DNA of 6,179 bases from Chloroflexota bacterium (GCA_022561735.1 JADFQR010000087.1:1-6179), one strand, 5' to 3'. Counted from the first letter of the stretch, positions 1-5,352 are shown. Program-made: numbers and translations. The notes: a model not told the origin generated them from the sequence alone.

Positions 1-14
1 GGCGGACGTTCGGG

Positions 15-188
15 TCAGGCGGCCAGTTTGCCGCTCGACTCCCGGTAGTTGTCCAGTGCGTGCAGCACGTCACCCGCAAGGGAATTGACTTCGCCTGCCG
101 GACGTTGTTCTTCCTGGGCGATAGCCAGCGCGCCAAGGGCGGTCAGCACCTCGGAAGCGTGTATGTGGATCACGGTAAGGTTCGGCAC
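15..188 (-). CDS. Small protein of unknown function (57 aa)
   Basis: I do not recognise the family. The reading frame starts with GTG at 188-186 and ends with TGA at 17-15. The GTG is preceded on the minus strand by GGGGAGGAA (plus 196-204), seven bases upstream, one of the best Shine-Dalgarno sequences in the window. No other start codon exists further upstream in this frame before the stop at 272-270. The protein begins VPNLTVIHIHASEVLTALG and ends in a Tyr-Arg-Glu-Ser-Ser-Gly-Lys-Leu-Ala-Ala tail. Leu, Val and Ala recur every three to four residues (EVLTALGALAIAQ, then a VNSLAGDVLHAL stretch), as in two amphipathic helices joined by a charged Glu-Gln-Arg-Pro linker. There is no signal peptide or membrane segment. 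Third codon positions are mostly G or C. It reads away from the methyltransferase across the repeat-bearing spacer. It could be a small helical hairpin protein or an adaptor; that is inference. Confidence 0.5.
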   Translation of the reverse strand: MPNLTVIHIHASEVLTALGALAIAQEEQRPAGEVNSLAGDVLHALDNYRESSGKLAA

Positions 189-379
189 CGGGATATTCCT
201 CCCCGACCGAAAACGATAGTGTTTCCCAGAGGTTAATTCGCCTGGGGTGGTACCTGCTAGCGGATGCTGTCACCTGATTCAGCGAATCTCGCGTGTTAGT
301 GGATAGCCTGAGCGCGGGTCTGAGTGTGCGGCGATCAGCACGGCGTAAGCCAGAGAAAGCGGCTGTGTGATCTTCCTGA

Positions 380-431
380 AACGAATCCGGGGAACGATTC
401 TGGGCAACGAATCGGGGGAACGAATCGGGCC
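380..431. repeat. Four tandem copies of a 13-bp repeat
   Basis: Four head-to-tail units lie at 380-392, 393-405, 406-418 and 419-431: AACGAATCCGGGG, AACGATTCTGGGC, AACGAATCGGGGG and AACGAATCGGGCC. The core AACGAWTC is kept in all four and the G-rich right half drifts. The array sits in the spacer between the small minus-strand gene and the plus-strand methyltransferase, just before the coding-like segment that starts at 434. A period of 13 bp does not place sites on one face of B-DNA. The array could be a multi-site operator or a decayed simple repeat. Nothing in the sequence identifies a binding protein. Confidence 0.7.
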
Positions 432-433
432 GG

Positions 434-589
434 TTGCCGGCCGCACCGGACGTGATCGCGCCGGACAGATCCGAGATACGCCCTGTGAGCGTGGCGCTGG
501 CCGGGGTCAACGCGGTCCACATGCCCGCGGGCGCGATCACGAGAGCGGTCCAACGCGTCACGTTTACGGACGAGGAGGCGTGTTTTGCA
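434..589 (+). other. In-frame, coding-like segment upstream of the methyltransferase; resembles a cupin N-terminus
   Basis: This segment is continuous in frame with the methyltransferase. The frame is open from 380 and the first possible start is TTG at 434, without a convincing ribosome binding site. About 80% of its third codon positions are G or C, as in real genes here. The translation, roughly PDVIAPDRSEIRPV, then HMPAGAITRAV, then TFTDEEACF, recalls from memory the opening of a short cupin family (pattern D-V-I-A-P-D-G-S-E-hydrophobic-R, then L-P-P-G-A-V-S-x-A-V, then H-R-T-V-E-E-I-W-Y). The His of that last, metal-binding block is absent here. It is either a true N-terminal extension of the methyltransferase or the decayed 5' end of a cupin gene fused in frame. 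The resemblance is recalled, not searched. Confidence 0.35.
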
Positions 590-1363
590 ATGGCCCTGGA
601 TGCCGGGGACGCAGGCCCGGGGCTGCCGAAAGTGTCTCTACGGCTCCGAGAAGCTCTGGCAGCCGGTAAAGTACGCATCATGCCCAATAAGACACAACGG
701 CTCCAGGAATGGTTCGAGGAGCGGGAGCGTCCCGACGCCGAGCTGTACGGCGAGTTCCAGCACGTTGGCGCAAATCAGACCCTGGTCCGGATTCTTCTCC
801 AGGGTGTGGAATTGGCCCCGGAGATGGTTGTACTGGATGCGGCGTGTGGCATCGGCGGCAACGCCCGATGGCTTGCGTCACTGTACGGATGCCGGGTCTG
901 GGGATACGACATTGATGAACGGGCGGTTGCGACGGCGAAAGATCTGGCGGAGATCGAGGGTATCGCAAACCTGTGCCGGTTCGTCCAGGAACGTGACACC
1001 GCTCTCAGCTTCGACGATGGGCAGTTCGATATCGTTCTGTCTACCGAAGGCTTTTATCACCCGCCGGAGATTTTTCGCGTGCTCAAGCCGGGCGGGAGAT
1101 TTCTTCTGACCGACTACTTCGGGTCGGGCGACGTGACCGGCGAGTCGATCGCCGCCCAGTACGGGATGGAGCTTGAGCTCTCCCACGATGTCACGGACCT
1201 GGCGCTCGGTTTCCTCAGGGCCAAAGAGATTGAGGCCAGCCTGCTGGCAGATGCGGGTTTCATCGACGCGCGTCAACTGGTGGAAGTGATGAACTCGGGC
1301 AACCGGCGCTATTCGGCGAGTGGTGGCCGTCACATCCTGGCCCGCATGCGCAAACCGGGCTGA
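590..1363 (+). CDS. Class I SAM-dependent methyltransferase
   Basis: A cytosolic enzyme predicted to transfer a methyl group from S-adenosylmethionine to a small molecule; the acceptor is unknown. Numbering from the ATG at 590 (257 aa), motif I is LDAACGIGG near residues 82-90, the acidic post-I loop is YDID at 106-109, motif II is FDIVLSTEGFYH from 146, and motif III is LKPGG at 165-169. A C-terminal substrate-binding part follows and ends HILARMRKPG. The overall pattern is that of UbiE/Coq5-like small-molecule methyltransferases. The ATG at 590 is chosen because GAGGAGG (572-578) lies 11 bases upstream, although the spacing is long. The frame is open much further upstream (see 434-589). A second in-frame ATG at 680 (MPNKTQRLQEW) would give a more typical length of about 45 residues before motif I, but has no ribosome binding site. 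The gene stands alone on the plus strand and is followed by a hairpin at 1413-1433. Confidence 0.85.
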   Translation: MALDAGDAGPGLPKVSLRLREALAAGKVRIMPNKTQRLQEWFEERERPDAELYGEFQHVGANQTLVRILLQGVELAPEMVVLDAACGIGGNARWLASLYGCRVWGYDIDERAVATAKDLAEIEGIANLCRFVQERDTALSFDDGQFDIVLSTEGFYHPPEIFRVLKPGGRFLLTDYFGSGDVTGESIAAQYGMELELSHDVTDLALGFLRAKEIEASLLADAGFIDARQLVEVMNSGNRRYSASGGRHILARMRKPG

Positions 1364-1412
1364 TCGGTGGGCCGGGGCCGAGGACGCCCGCGGCTAGTGA
1401 TTCCCCCGGGCG

Positions 1413-1433
1413 ACGAATCGTTGGGCGGTTCGT
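1413..1433 (+). terminator. Hairpin downstream of the methyltransferase, no U-tract
   Basis: ACGAATCG (1413-1420) pairs with CGGTTCGT (1426-1433) around the loop TTGGG. This is an 8-bp stem whose single T-G wobble pairs only in plus-strand RNA. It lies 49 bp after the methyltransferase stop. No T-run follows, so it is a weak candidate for an intrinsic terminator, or a stabilising 3' hairpin. Confidence 0.3.
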
Positions 1434-1452
1434 GGGTTGTGCGCCGGGCCAG

Positions 1453-1490
1453 GAAAAACGAAGAGCCAGCGACTTACTGGCGCTGACTCT
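1453..1490 (-). terminator. Rho-independent terminator on the minus strand
   Basis: On the minus strand AGAGTCAGCG (1490-1481) pairs with CGCTGGCTCT (1471-1462) over a 9-base loop. All ten positions pair if one U-G wobble is allowed; on the plus strand that position is a C-A mismatch, so the stem favours minus-strand RNA. The stem is followed directly by TCGTTTTTCC, a classic U-tract (1461-1452). It would stop transcripts running leftward from the 1500-2100 interval, or read-through from the SDR gene about 600 bp away, before they run antisense into the methyltransferase gene. Confidence 0.7.
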
Positions 1491-1515
1491 AGCGTTGTGA
1501 CATTTCCGCCACCCA

Positions 1516-1546
1516 CGGGACCGGGGCATTTCCTCCCACGGTCCCG
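1516..1546. other. Strong inverted repeat (bulged 11-bp hairpin)
   Basis: CGGGACCG (1516-1523) is the exact reverse complement of CGGTCCCG (1539-1546). Inside it GGG (1524-1526) can pair with CCC (1535-1537), leaving A1538 bulged and an 8-base loop. No T-run flanks it on either strand, so it is more likely part of a folded RNA than a terminator. Confidence 0.5.
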
Positions 1547-1809
1547 GACGGCCGTGAATTCATTCCCGGCCGCACTCCAACGCTTCCCCTCAATACCGGC
1601 GCTTGGGCCGGACTGCCCCCGGGCCGTGCGAGCCCGATTCGGCTTAGATCGTTCGGGTCATGCGATGGGTTTCAGAAGCCCCGCTCGGAACATCGGTCTT
1701 TTTCGGCGATCACTCCCGCGCGGGGCATTCGAGGTCAACCTGCCAAACGCAGTGCAGGACGTGGATACGTGGCACCGCTCAACCGCCTTTCGCCGGGTTT
1801 ATTGCGCCG

Positions 1810-1871
1810 GGTCCCGTCTCACTCTTCGGTACAAGAGACTGGACCTTCCTCCATCACCCGAATTATGGAGG
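1810..1871. other. Two adjacent inverted repeats
   Basis: The first arm pair is 1810-1820 with 1835-1845: GGTCC and GTCTC face GAGAC and GGACC on the minus strand, ten paired positions around one A-G mismatch. Two bases further, CCTCCAT (1848-1854) is perfectly complementary to ATGGAGG (1865-1871) across a 10-base loop. Two independent stems side by side in a gene-free stretch suggest a folded transcript. They form one end of the candidate RNA. Confidence 0.45.
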
Positions 1872-1975
1872 CTTACGGACGATAGTAGAAGTATACAGGA
1901 TTATTCAGGAGAGACTGCGAACGAAAGCGTAACAATAACGTATTCTCTAACGAAAACCGGCAGGAGCAGGAGCGG
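1872..1975. promoter_or_regulatory. A+T-rich patch, possible promoter region
   Basis: By hand count 1881-1960 is about 40% G+C, against roughly 60% for the window. It contains TATACT on the minus strand (1895-1890), a five-of-six match to a -10 hexamer, but nothing close to TTGACA at the usual spacing on either strand. A promoter for a leftward transcript is possible; the support is composition and one hexamer only. Confidence 0.18.
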
Positions 1976-2067
1976 TGATGATGTGTCGGGTTAAAAATAG
2001 GATCGGGGCTACCCGGGTTACCGGGTTTACGCGGCGACCGCCTGGATCGTCCGTGCGGTAGCAAAGT

Positions 2068-2093
2068 GTTAACGGATACCGGATCCGTGTAAC
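2068..2093 (-). terminator. Hairpin immediately after the SDR stop codon
   Basis: GTTA-ACGGAT (2068-2077) pairs with ATCCGT-(G)-TAAC (2083-2093) around the loop ACCGG. This is a 10-bp stem with one bulged G at 2089. It begins three bases past the SDR stop (2099-2097) in the direction of transcription, and the 8-bp palindrome AACCGGTT (2091-2098) overlaps the stop codon. Only a short ACACTTTGC follows, so termination is plausible but not textbook. It may instead protect the mRNA 3' end. Confidence 0.4.
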
Positions 2094-2096
2094 CGG

Positions 2097-2828
2097 TTAG
2101 CGTGTGAAAACGGTCCCGCGTACGTAATCCGCGTCGTCGCTCGCGAGGAACGCCATGACCGCTGCGACGCCCGATGGGTGGGCGAGCGAGGCCATCGTCT
2201 TATCGAAGTAGTCTTCGTCCCCGGTCTCTTCGTAACTCTGTCGTACTTGCGTCACCTTGAGCGGTGTATCGATATTTCCCGGAGCGACATCGTTTACACG
2301 AATTCCGAATGGGGCGAGGCGTTGCTCCAGCACCATTGCCAGGCCGTGGACACCGCCCTTGCTTGATCCGTAGGCGAACGAGGAGCTTCCGCCCTTCACA
2401 CCGGCGCCGGATGACGTCAGCACCATCACGCCCCGGCCGGTCGGGCGCATCACTGCCGCGACGTGTTTTGCGACGAGGAACGATCCCTTCAGGTTGATGT
2501 CGATAACCCGGTCCCAGGTTTCTTCCGTGAACTTCTCCAGATCGACACCGGCGCCGTCCAGCACGCCCGCTACGTGGAGCAGTATGTCGATCCCGCCGAG
2601 CCAGGCGGCAGCTTCGCCGATCGCTCCTTCGACTGCTGTTTCGTCGGCGACGTTCACGTGCCAGTAACGGGACTTTTCGCCGATGATAGCCGCCACCTCC
2701 CGCCCTGCGTCATCAGCCATGTCCAGAAGCGCCACGCGAGCGCCCTCGTTGGCGACACGGAGCGCAGTCGCCTTGCCGATTCCGCTGGCTGCGCCGGTCA
2801 GGACTATTCGTTTTCCGTCCAGTCTCAT
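2097..2828 (-). CDS. Short-chain dehydrogenase/reductase (SDR), probably NAD-dependent
   Basis: A cytosolic oxidoreductase of the classical SDR type (243 aa, normal length), predicted to interconvert an alcohol and a ketone on an unknown substrate. The ATG at 2828 starts MRLDGKRIVLTGAASGIGKA: the Rossmann glycine motif T-G-x-x-x-G-x-G is at residues 11-18. Asp36 at the end of the second strand favours NAD(H) over NADP(H). The usual NNAG motif reads HVAG (85-88). The active-site residues are Asn112, Ser139 or Ser140, Tyr153 and Lys157 (Y-G-S-S-K), all present. The protein ends DYVRGTVFTR, a common SDR ending. The start is supported by AAGGA eight bases upstream; an in-frame extension of 48 residues to 2972 has no SDR-like sequence and is not used. 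The gene follows the TIM barrel gene after 196 bp in which I see no clear promoter. Confidence 0.92.
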   Translation of the reverse strand: MRLDGKRIVLTGAASGIGKATALRVANEGARVALLDMADDAGREVAAIIGEKSRYWHVNVADETAVEGAIGEAAAWLGGIDILLHVAGVLDGAGVDLEKFTEETWDRVIDINLKGSFLVAKHVAAVMRPTGRGVMVLTSSGAGVKGGSSSFAYGSSKGGVHGLAMVLEQRLAPFGIRVNDVAPGNIDTPLKVTQVRQSYEETGDEDYFDKTMASLAHPSGVAAVMAFLASDDADYVRGTVFTR

Positions 2829-3024
2829 GAGAGCGGTCCTTATTTGCCAGAGTCTTGGCCGGGCGGGAGCCCGGGAATTGCCCTCGGCGAGGTTGTCGAT
2901 TCTTATGAAGTCGGTCCGTGAGCGCCGGTCCTTGCCCTGCTGGGGACAGTTAGCCGTTCTTACGGTGTCCACGCAGGATGACGGCGCGTTTGATCCGTCG
3001 TCAGAACGTACGTGGCGCTGGTTT

Positions 3025-3894
3025 TCAGTCCGGTGGTTCGTCCCAGGCGATCCCTGCGCGTGCCGCCGCCGCGTTCAGGCCATCACGCGCAGCCGGTACC
3101 AGGTCATCCGGGAGATGTTCAATCAACACGTGCGCGTCGGGATTTGCCGAACCCATCCGTCGCAGGAACGTTTCCTGGTCGAGCAACCCTTTGCCGATTA
3201 CCACTTCCTCAAAGTGTGGGAGCAAGCCTTCAACGACCGTGAAATCCTTGGCGTGAGCCGCGATGGTGACATGGCCGAGTTGATCGAACAGATCGTTTAG
3301 CAGGGAGGTTGAGTCGTATGCCTTCTCCAGGTCGCCGATGTAGTTGACCGGGTCCATGTTGAATTTCATTGCGGGGGAGCCAACGGCGTCAAAGAACTCC
3401 CGGGTCCGCGTTGCTGAGAATAACGGGCAGACCACGCCGCCCTCCACGGCAAGCGTCACACCCTCATCCGCTGCGGCACGCGACGCCTCGCGCGCCGACG
3501 CCACGAGGCGATCGAACACGGCGTTCGTGCGGTTGTCCGGGTGAGGCAGCCAGCCCCCTCGCGGGTTCATCGAGCCGGGCCTGAGGTAGGTGTTTGTCCC
3601 GCCAAGCATCCGGGTGAGCGTTGCCATCCGTTTCAGCGCTTCCACCGCGGTTCGCCGCGTCGGCTCGTCGTCGCTTACGAGACCGCCCCCGTACTCCCCC
3701 ACGGTCTGGCCGAGCGTGAGGCCCGCCGACTGAAAGGCGACTCGAACACGGTCTACGATGGCCGGGTCAGGGTTTAGCGGATCGGTGACGCGTACCTGTA
3801 GTGTTCGGAATCCGTGATTTCGCACCACACGCGTGACGCTTTCGTTGATCGTCGTCCAGTCTCCGGGTGTAAGTCCGGCTACCCCTAACAGCAT
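3025..3894 (-). CDS. Sugar phosphate isomerase/epimerase-like TIM barrel protein
   Basis: A 289-residue protein of the xylose isomerase-like TIM barrel (AP endonuclease family 2 fold). Such proteins usually bind a divalent metal and isomerise, epimerise or dehydrate sugars or related hydroxy acids. The metal-site residues expected at barrel strand ends are visible: Glu151 (in L-A-V-E-G-G), Asp181 (K-F-N-M-D-P-V-N), His214 (A-A-H-A-K-D) and Glu259 (L-I-E-H-L). Strand openings are G-F-R-T-L-Q-V and T-N-T-Y-L-R-P-G. The start is the ATG at 3894, with a G-run (GGGGGG) a few bases upstream acting as ribosome binding site. The gene lies 45 bp after the SRPBCC gene and before the SDR, which fits a shared route in which a hydroxylated intermediate is isomerised and oxidised. 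The substrate is not deducible, and related proteins include hydroxypyruvate isomerase-like and inosose-type enzymes. Confidence 0.85.
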   Translation of the reverse strand: MLLGVAGLTPGDWTTINESVTRVVRNHGFRTLQVRVTDPLNPDPAIVDRVRVAFQSAGLTLGQTVGEYGGGLVSDDEPTRRTAVEALKRMATLTRMLGGTNTYLRPGSMNPRGGWLPHPDNRTNAVFDRLVASAREASRAAADEGVTLAVEGGVVCPLFSATRTREFFDAVGSPAMKFNMDPVNYIGDLEKAYDSTSLLNDLFDQLGHVTIAAHAKDFTVVEGLLPHFEEVVIGKGLLDQETFLRRMGSANPDAHVLIEHLPDDLVPAARDGLNAAAARAGIAWDEPPD

Positions 3895-3939
3895 TGGCCC
3901 CCCGATTCGCGACGGTTCTGCCGCGTTAACTAACCCCGG

Positions 3940-4419
3940 TTACCGCTGCCTGCGGGTTCCCGGGCTGCGTATTCCGCTCACGCCTTCCGTCTCGATGTGG
4001 GTTTTTACGGCGGCGAGCCATGTCTTGCTGAACTGGTCCAGGGGCTCGCGAAGTCGTTTCGACATCATCTCTGCGACACGCCCTTCGTAGGACGCCTCGC
4101 TGGTCAACACGGTCTGGCGGTAGTCACCCCGGAGTCGAAATACCTGCCGGTGACTGGAGAACATGTGGCTGGCCGTCCATCCGATCTCGTACGGCTCGTC
4201 GTACACCTGCAACCGGGCCTTGAACCGGAACATTTTCACGGTGAACTTGAATCCGCGCCGGTCCATCGGTTCGTCGTCGGTCCAGTACGCGGTCCCGATC
4301 TCCGGGTGCCATTCAGACCAGAATTCGACCTGCGCGATCCACGCCCAGACCTTTTCCGGAGGAGCGAAAATATCGATTTCGTGCCGGAGTACGATCGGCG
4401 CGTTTCTATTGATCTCCAT
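3940..4419 (-). CDS. SRPBCC (START/Bet v1-like) family protein, polyketide cyclase type
   Basis: A 159-residue single-domain protein of the SRPBCC superfamily, which forms a deep hydrophobic pocket for lipids or cyclic ligands; some members are cyclases or dehydratases, many are of unknown role. The N-terminal signature is easy to see: I-V-L-R-H-E-I-D-I-F-A-P-P-E-K-V-W-A-W-I, followed by W-S-E-W-H-P-E-I at about residues 33-40. The middle strands G-F-K-F-T-V-K-M-F and the C-terminal long helix (about 120-145, M-M-S-K-R-L-R-E-P-L-D-Q-F) complete the fold. The ATG at 4419 is preferred; a GTG two codons upstream (4425) is possible. Neither has a strong ribosome binding site. The start overlaps the 3' end of the hydrolase gene by 14 bp, so translation is probably coupled. 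If the upstream gene is broken, expression here may depend on that read-through. Confidence 0.85.
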   Translation of the reverse strand: MEINRNAPIVLRHEIDIFAPPEKVWAWIAQVEFWSEWHPEIGTAYWTDDEPMDRRGFKFTVKMFRFKARLQVYDEPYEIGWTASHMFSSHRQVFRLRGDYRQTVLTSEASYEGRVAEMMSKRLREPLDQFSKTWLAAVKTHIETEGVSGIRSPGTRRQR

Positions 4420-5098
4420 GACCACGGGGCAGTGTAGCTTCCGGGATGACCGGATTGGCGGCAGCGGTATCCGGCGCTTGAAACCCGGGAGATGAGCGAT
4501 CGAGGAACGCGTTGACTGACGCCATCACGGTCCGGGAGGAGGCGAATCCGGCGTCGTGTGTTACTCCCGGCAACGACGCGAACCGGGCGTTTGGCATCTC
4601 CACCGCAGCGCGTCTTGCCCCTTCGTGAAAATCAGGATCCGCCGTGCCCGCGTACAGCAGGGCGTCTACGTCGATTTCACCGACCCGCTCGCCCACGCCC
4701 TTCCAGCCAGCCCACGCTTCTCCCGCTGCGGCCAGGGCGCCGGCGTCCGCCGCCAACAGGCGGTCTCGCAACTTCGACACCAACCTGCCGCCCAGGTTCC
4801 GCTCCCGCTCGTCGATGAACCCCTGCATGCCTTGTTGCCGGAGCAGATCGGTCGCGCTCGTTTTCTTCGGTCGTCCAGATGCCGAGCTTCCGTAGGGATG
4901 CATGCCGCCGGCGATGAGACGATGCAGCCTGTCTGGACGCGCAAGGGCAAGCTCAAACCCAATAGCCGCCCCCATCGAGTAACCCCAGAACGTGACCGAT
5001 TCGACTTCGGCGGCGTCGAGCACGGCTTCTACGTCTTCAACGAACCTTTCCGGTGCGTAACCGTCCGGCGATGCCGGAGCGTCACTCAGACCGTGGCC
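4406..5098 (-). pseudogene. Alpha/beta hydrolase, 5'-truncated
   Basis: This is the C-terminal three quarters of an alpha/beta hydrolase-fold enzyme (230 residues remain of a usual 270-290). Recognisable sequence begins at G-H-G-L-S-D-A-P (5098 downwards), the loop after the fourth strand. It is followed by YAPERFVEDVEAVLD, the nucleophile elbow G-Y-S-M-G (Ser codon 4978-4976), the acid in L-L-Y-A-G-T-A-D (Asp codon 4639-4637) and the base in P-G-V-T-H-D (His codon 4558-4556). The catalytic triad is therefore kept. The missing part is the N-terminal block with the first strands and the oxyanion-hole H-G motif. Upstream of 5098 the minus frame stays open to 5293, but that stretch is antisense to a CoA-transferase fragment. 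The only nearby start, GTG at 5119, lacks a ribosome binding site. The coding sequence downstream of the break is undamaged, so the break is recent or an assembly join. The gene overlaps the SRPBCC gene. Confidence 0.75.
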
Positions 5099-5113
5099 GA
5101 CTTGGCCAACTGT
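5096..5113. other. Rearrangement or assembly junction
   Basis: Minus-strand hydrolase homology ends at 5098 (the first Gly of G-H-G) and plus-strand CoA-transferase homology starts between 5099 and 5114 (D-L-A-N-C-P-H-L). Two genes in opposite orientation, each lacking its 5' part, meet head to head within about 15 bp. I see no insertion sequence, terminal repeat or target duplication at the join. Confidence 0.65.
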
Positions 5114-5329
5114 CCCCACCTCGAGGCCCGCCAGATGTTCGTGGACACCGGCGACACCCTGGGCGGCATCTTCCGGGGCGTCAGAACCCCAGCCCGCCTC
5201 ACGGCCTGCGTCGACTCGCCCGCGGAGACAGCCCCAACCCTGGGCCAGCACAACGCGGAGATACTCTGCTCGCTGGGCGGCATGACGCCGCAAGAGGTGT
5301 CCGAATTGGAAGCGGAAGGGGCTTTGTAG
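5099..5329 (+). pseudogene. CaiB/BaiF family CoA-transferase, C-terminal fragment
   Basis: Only the last 76 residues of a family III CoA-transferase remain; full members have about 380-420. The fragment reads D-L-A-N-C-P-H-L-E-A-R-Q-M-F-V, then a strand-rich middle with a T-P-A-R-L motif, then the family's C-terminal signature APTLGQHNAEILCSLGGMT and E-L-E-A-E-G, stopping at TAG (5327-5329). Full-length enzymes move CoA between carboxylic acids. The catalytic Asp is in the lost N-terminal part, so this piece cannot be active. Its codons are strongly G/C-ending and undamaged. The plus frame stays open leftwards to 4556, but only because it runs antisense through the hydrolase. The fragment converges on the methyltransferase at 5353, leaving a 23-bp gap with no terminator that I can see. 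Confidence 0.8.
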
Positions 5330-5352
5330 TACCTAAATCGCGAAGGTAACGG

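Larger units (their letters stand above)
1453..1890 (-). ncRNA. Candidate structured non-coding RNA, family unknown
   Basis: The 733-bp interval 1364-2096 has no convincing protein gene but has an unusual density of pairing arms. Read on the minus strand from about 1890 they are: CCTCCAT/ATGGAGG (1871-1865 with 1854-1848); GGTCC-A-GTCTC with GAGAC-G-GGACC (1845-1835 with 1820-1810); a nested pair GAGC/GCTC and GGCTT/AAGCC bracketing about 1630-1686; CAGTCCGGC with GCCGGTATTG (about 1614-1606 with 1600-1591), using one G-U pair and one bulged base; an 11-bp bulged hairpin at 1516-1546; and a clear terminator at 1453-1490. Two of these helices, this one and the terminator, pair fully only in minus-strand RNA because of G-U wobbles. 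A TATACT box (1895-1890) could be a -10 element, but no -35 is visible. I found none of the conserved cores of RNase P RNA, tmRNA, SRP RNA, 6S RNA or common riboswitches. A decayed intergenic region with chance hairpins remains possible. Confidence 0.28.

Noticed and set aside
70..687. Long minus-strand open frame (205 codons) overlapping the left spacer and the methyltransferase start
   Set aside because: It is antisense to a frame with strong coding composition, shows no recognisable domain, runs through the tandem repeats, and conflicts with the better-supported 57-residue gene at 15-188.
1667..1710. Plus-strand hairpin GGGTT/AGCCC (1667-1681) followed later by TCTTTTT as a terminator
   Set aside because: The T-run lies about 15 bases or more beyond the 5-bp stem, too far for intrinsic termination.
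1453..1890. RNase P RNA, suggested by GGAGGAAGGTCC near 1840-1853 and GGCGAAAGGCGG near 1785-1796 (minus strand)
   Set aside because: The conserved GAGGAAAGTCC core is not matched exactly, and the ACAGAA and GGTAAGAGC signatures are absent. The resemblance is too partial to name it.
1437..1994. 185-codon plus-strand open frame in the gene-free interval
   Set aside because: Its translation is rich in Arg, Pro and Ser with no domain-like pattern, it covers many inverted repeats, and it has no convincing ribosome binding site.
2463..2921. Open plus-strand frames opposite the SDR gene, and similar frames at 2683-3300 and 3997-4437
   Set aside because: They are antisense shadows of genes with clear catalytic motifs, which is usual in GC-rich DNA.
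2829..2972. 48-residue N-terminal extension of the SDR in the same frame
   Set aside because: It contains no SDR-like or targeting sequence, and the ATG at 2828 has AAGGA at the right distance and gives the standard SDR opening.
5099..5293. Minus-strand continuation of the hydrolase frame, with a V-V-L-A-Q-G-W-G stretch faintly like a hydrolase H-G strand
   Set aside because: The opposite strand gives an unmistakable CaiB/BaiF C-terminus with consistent codon use through the same bases, so the minus frame here is its antisense shadow.
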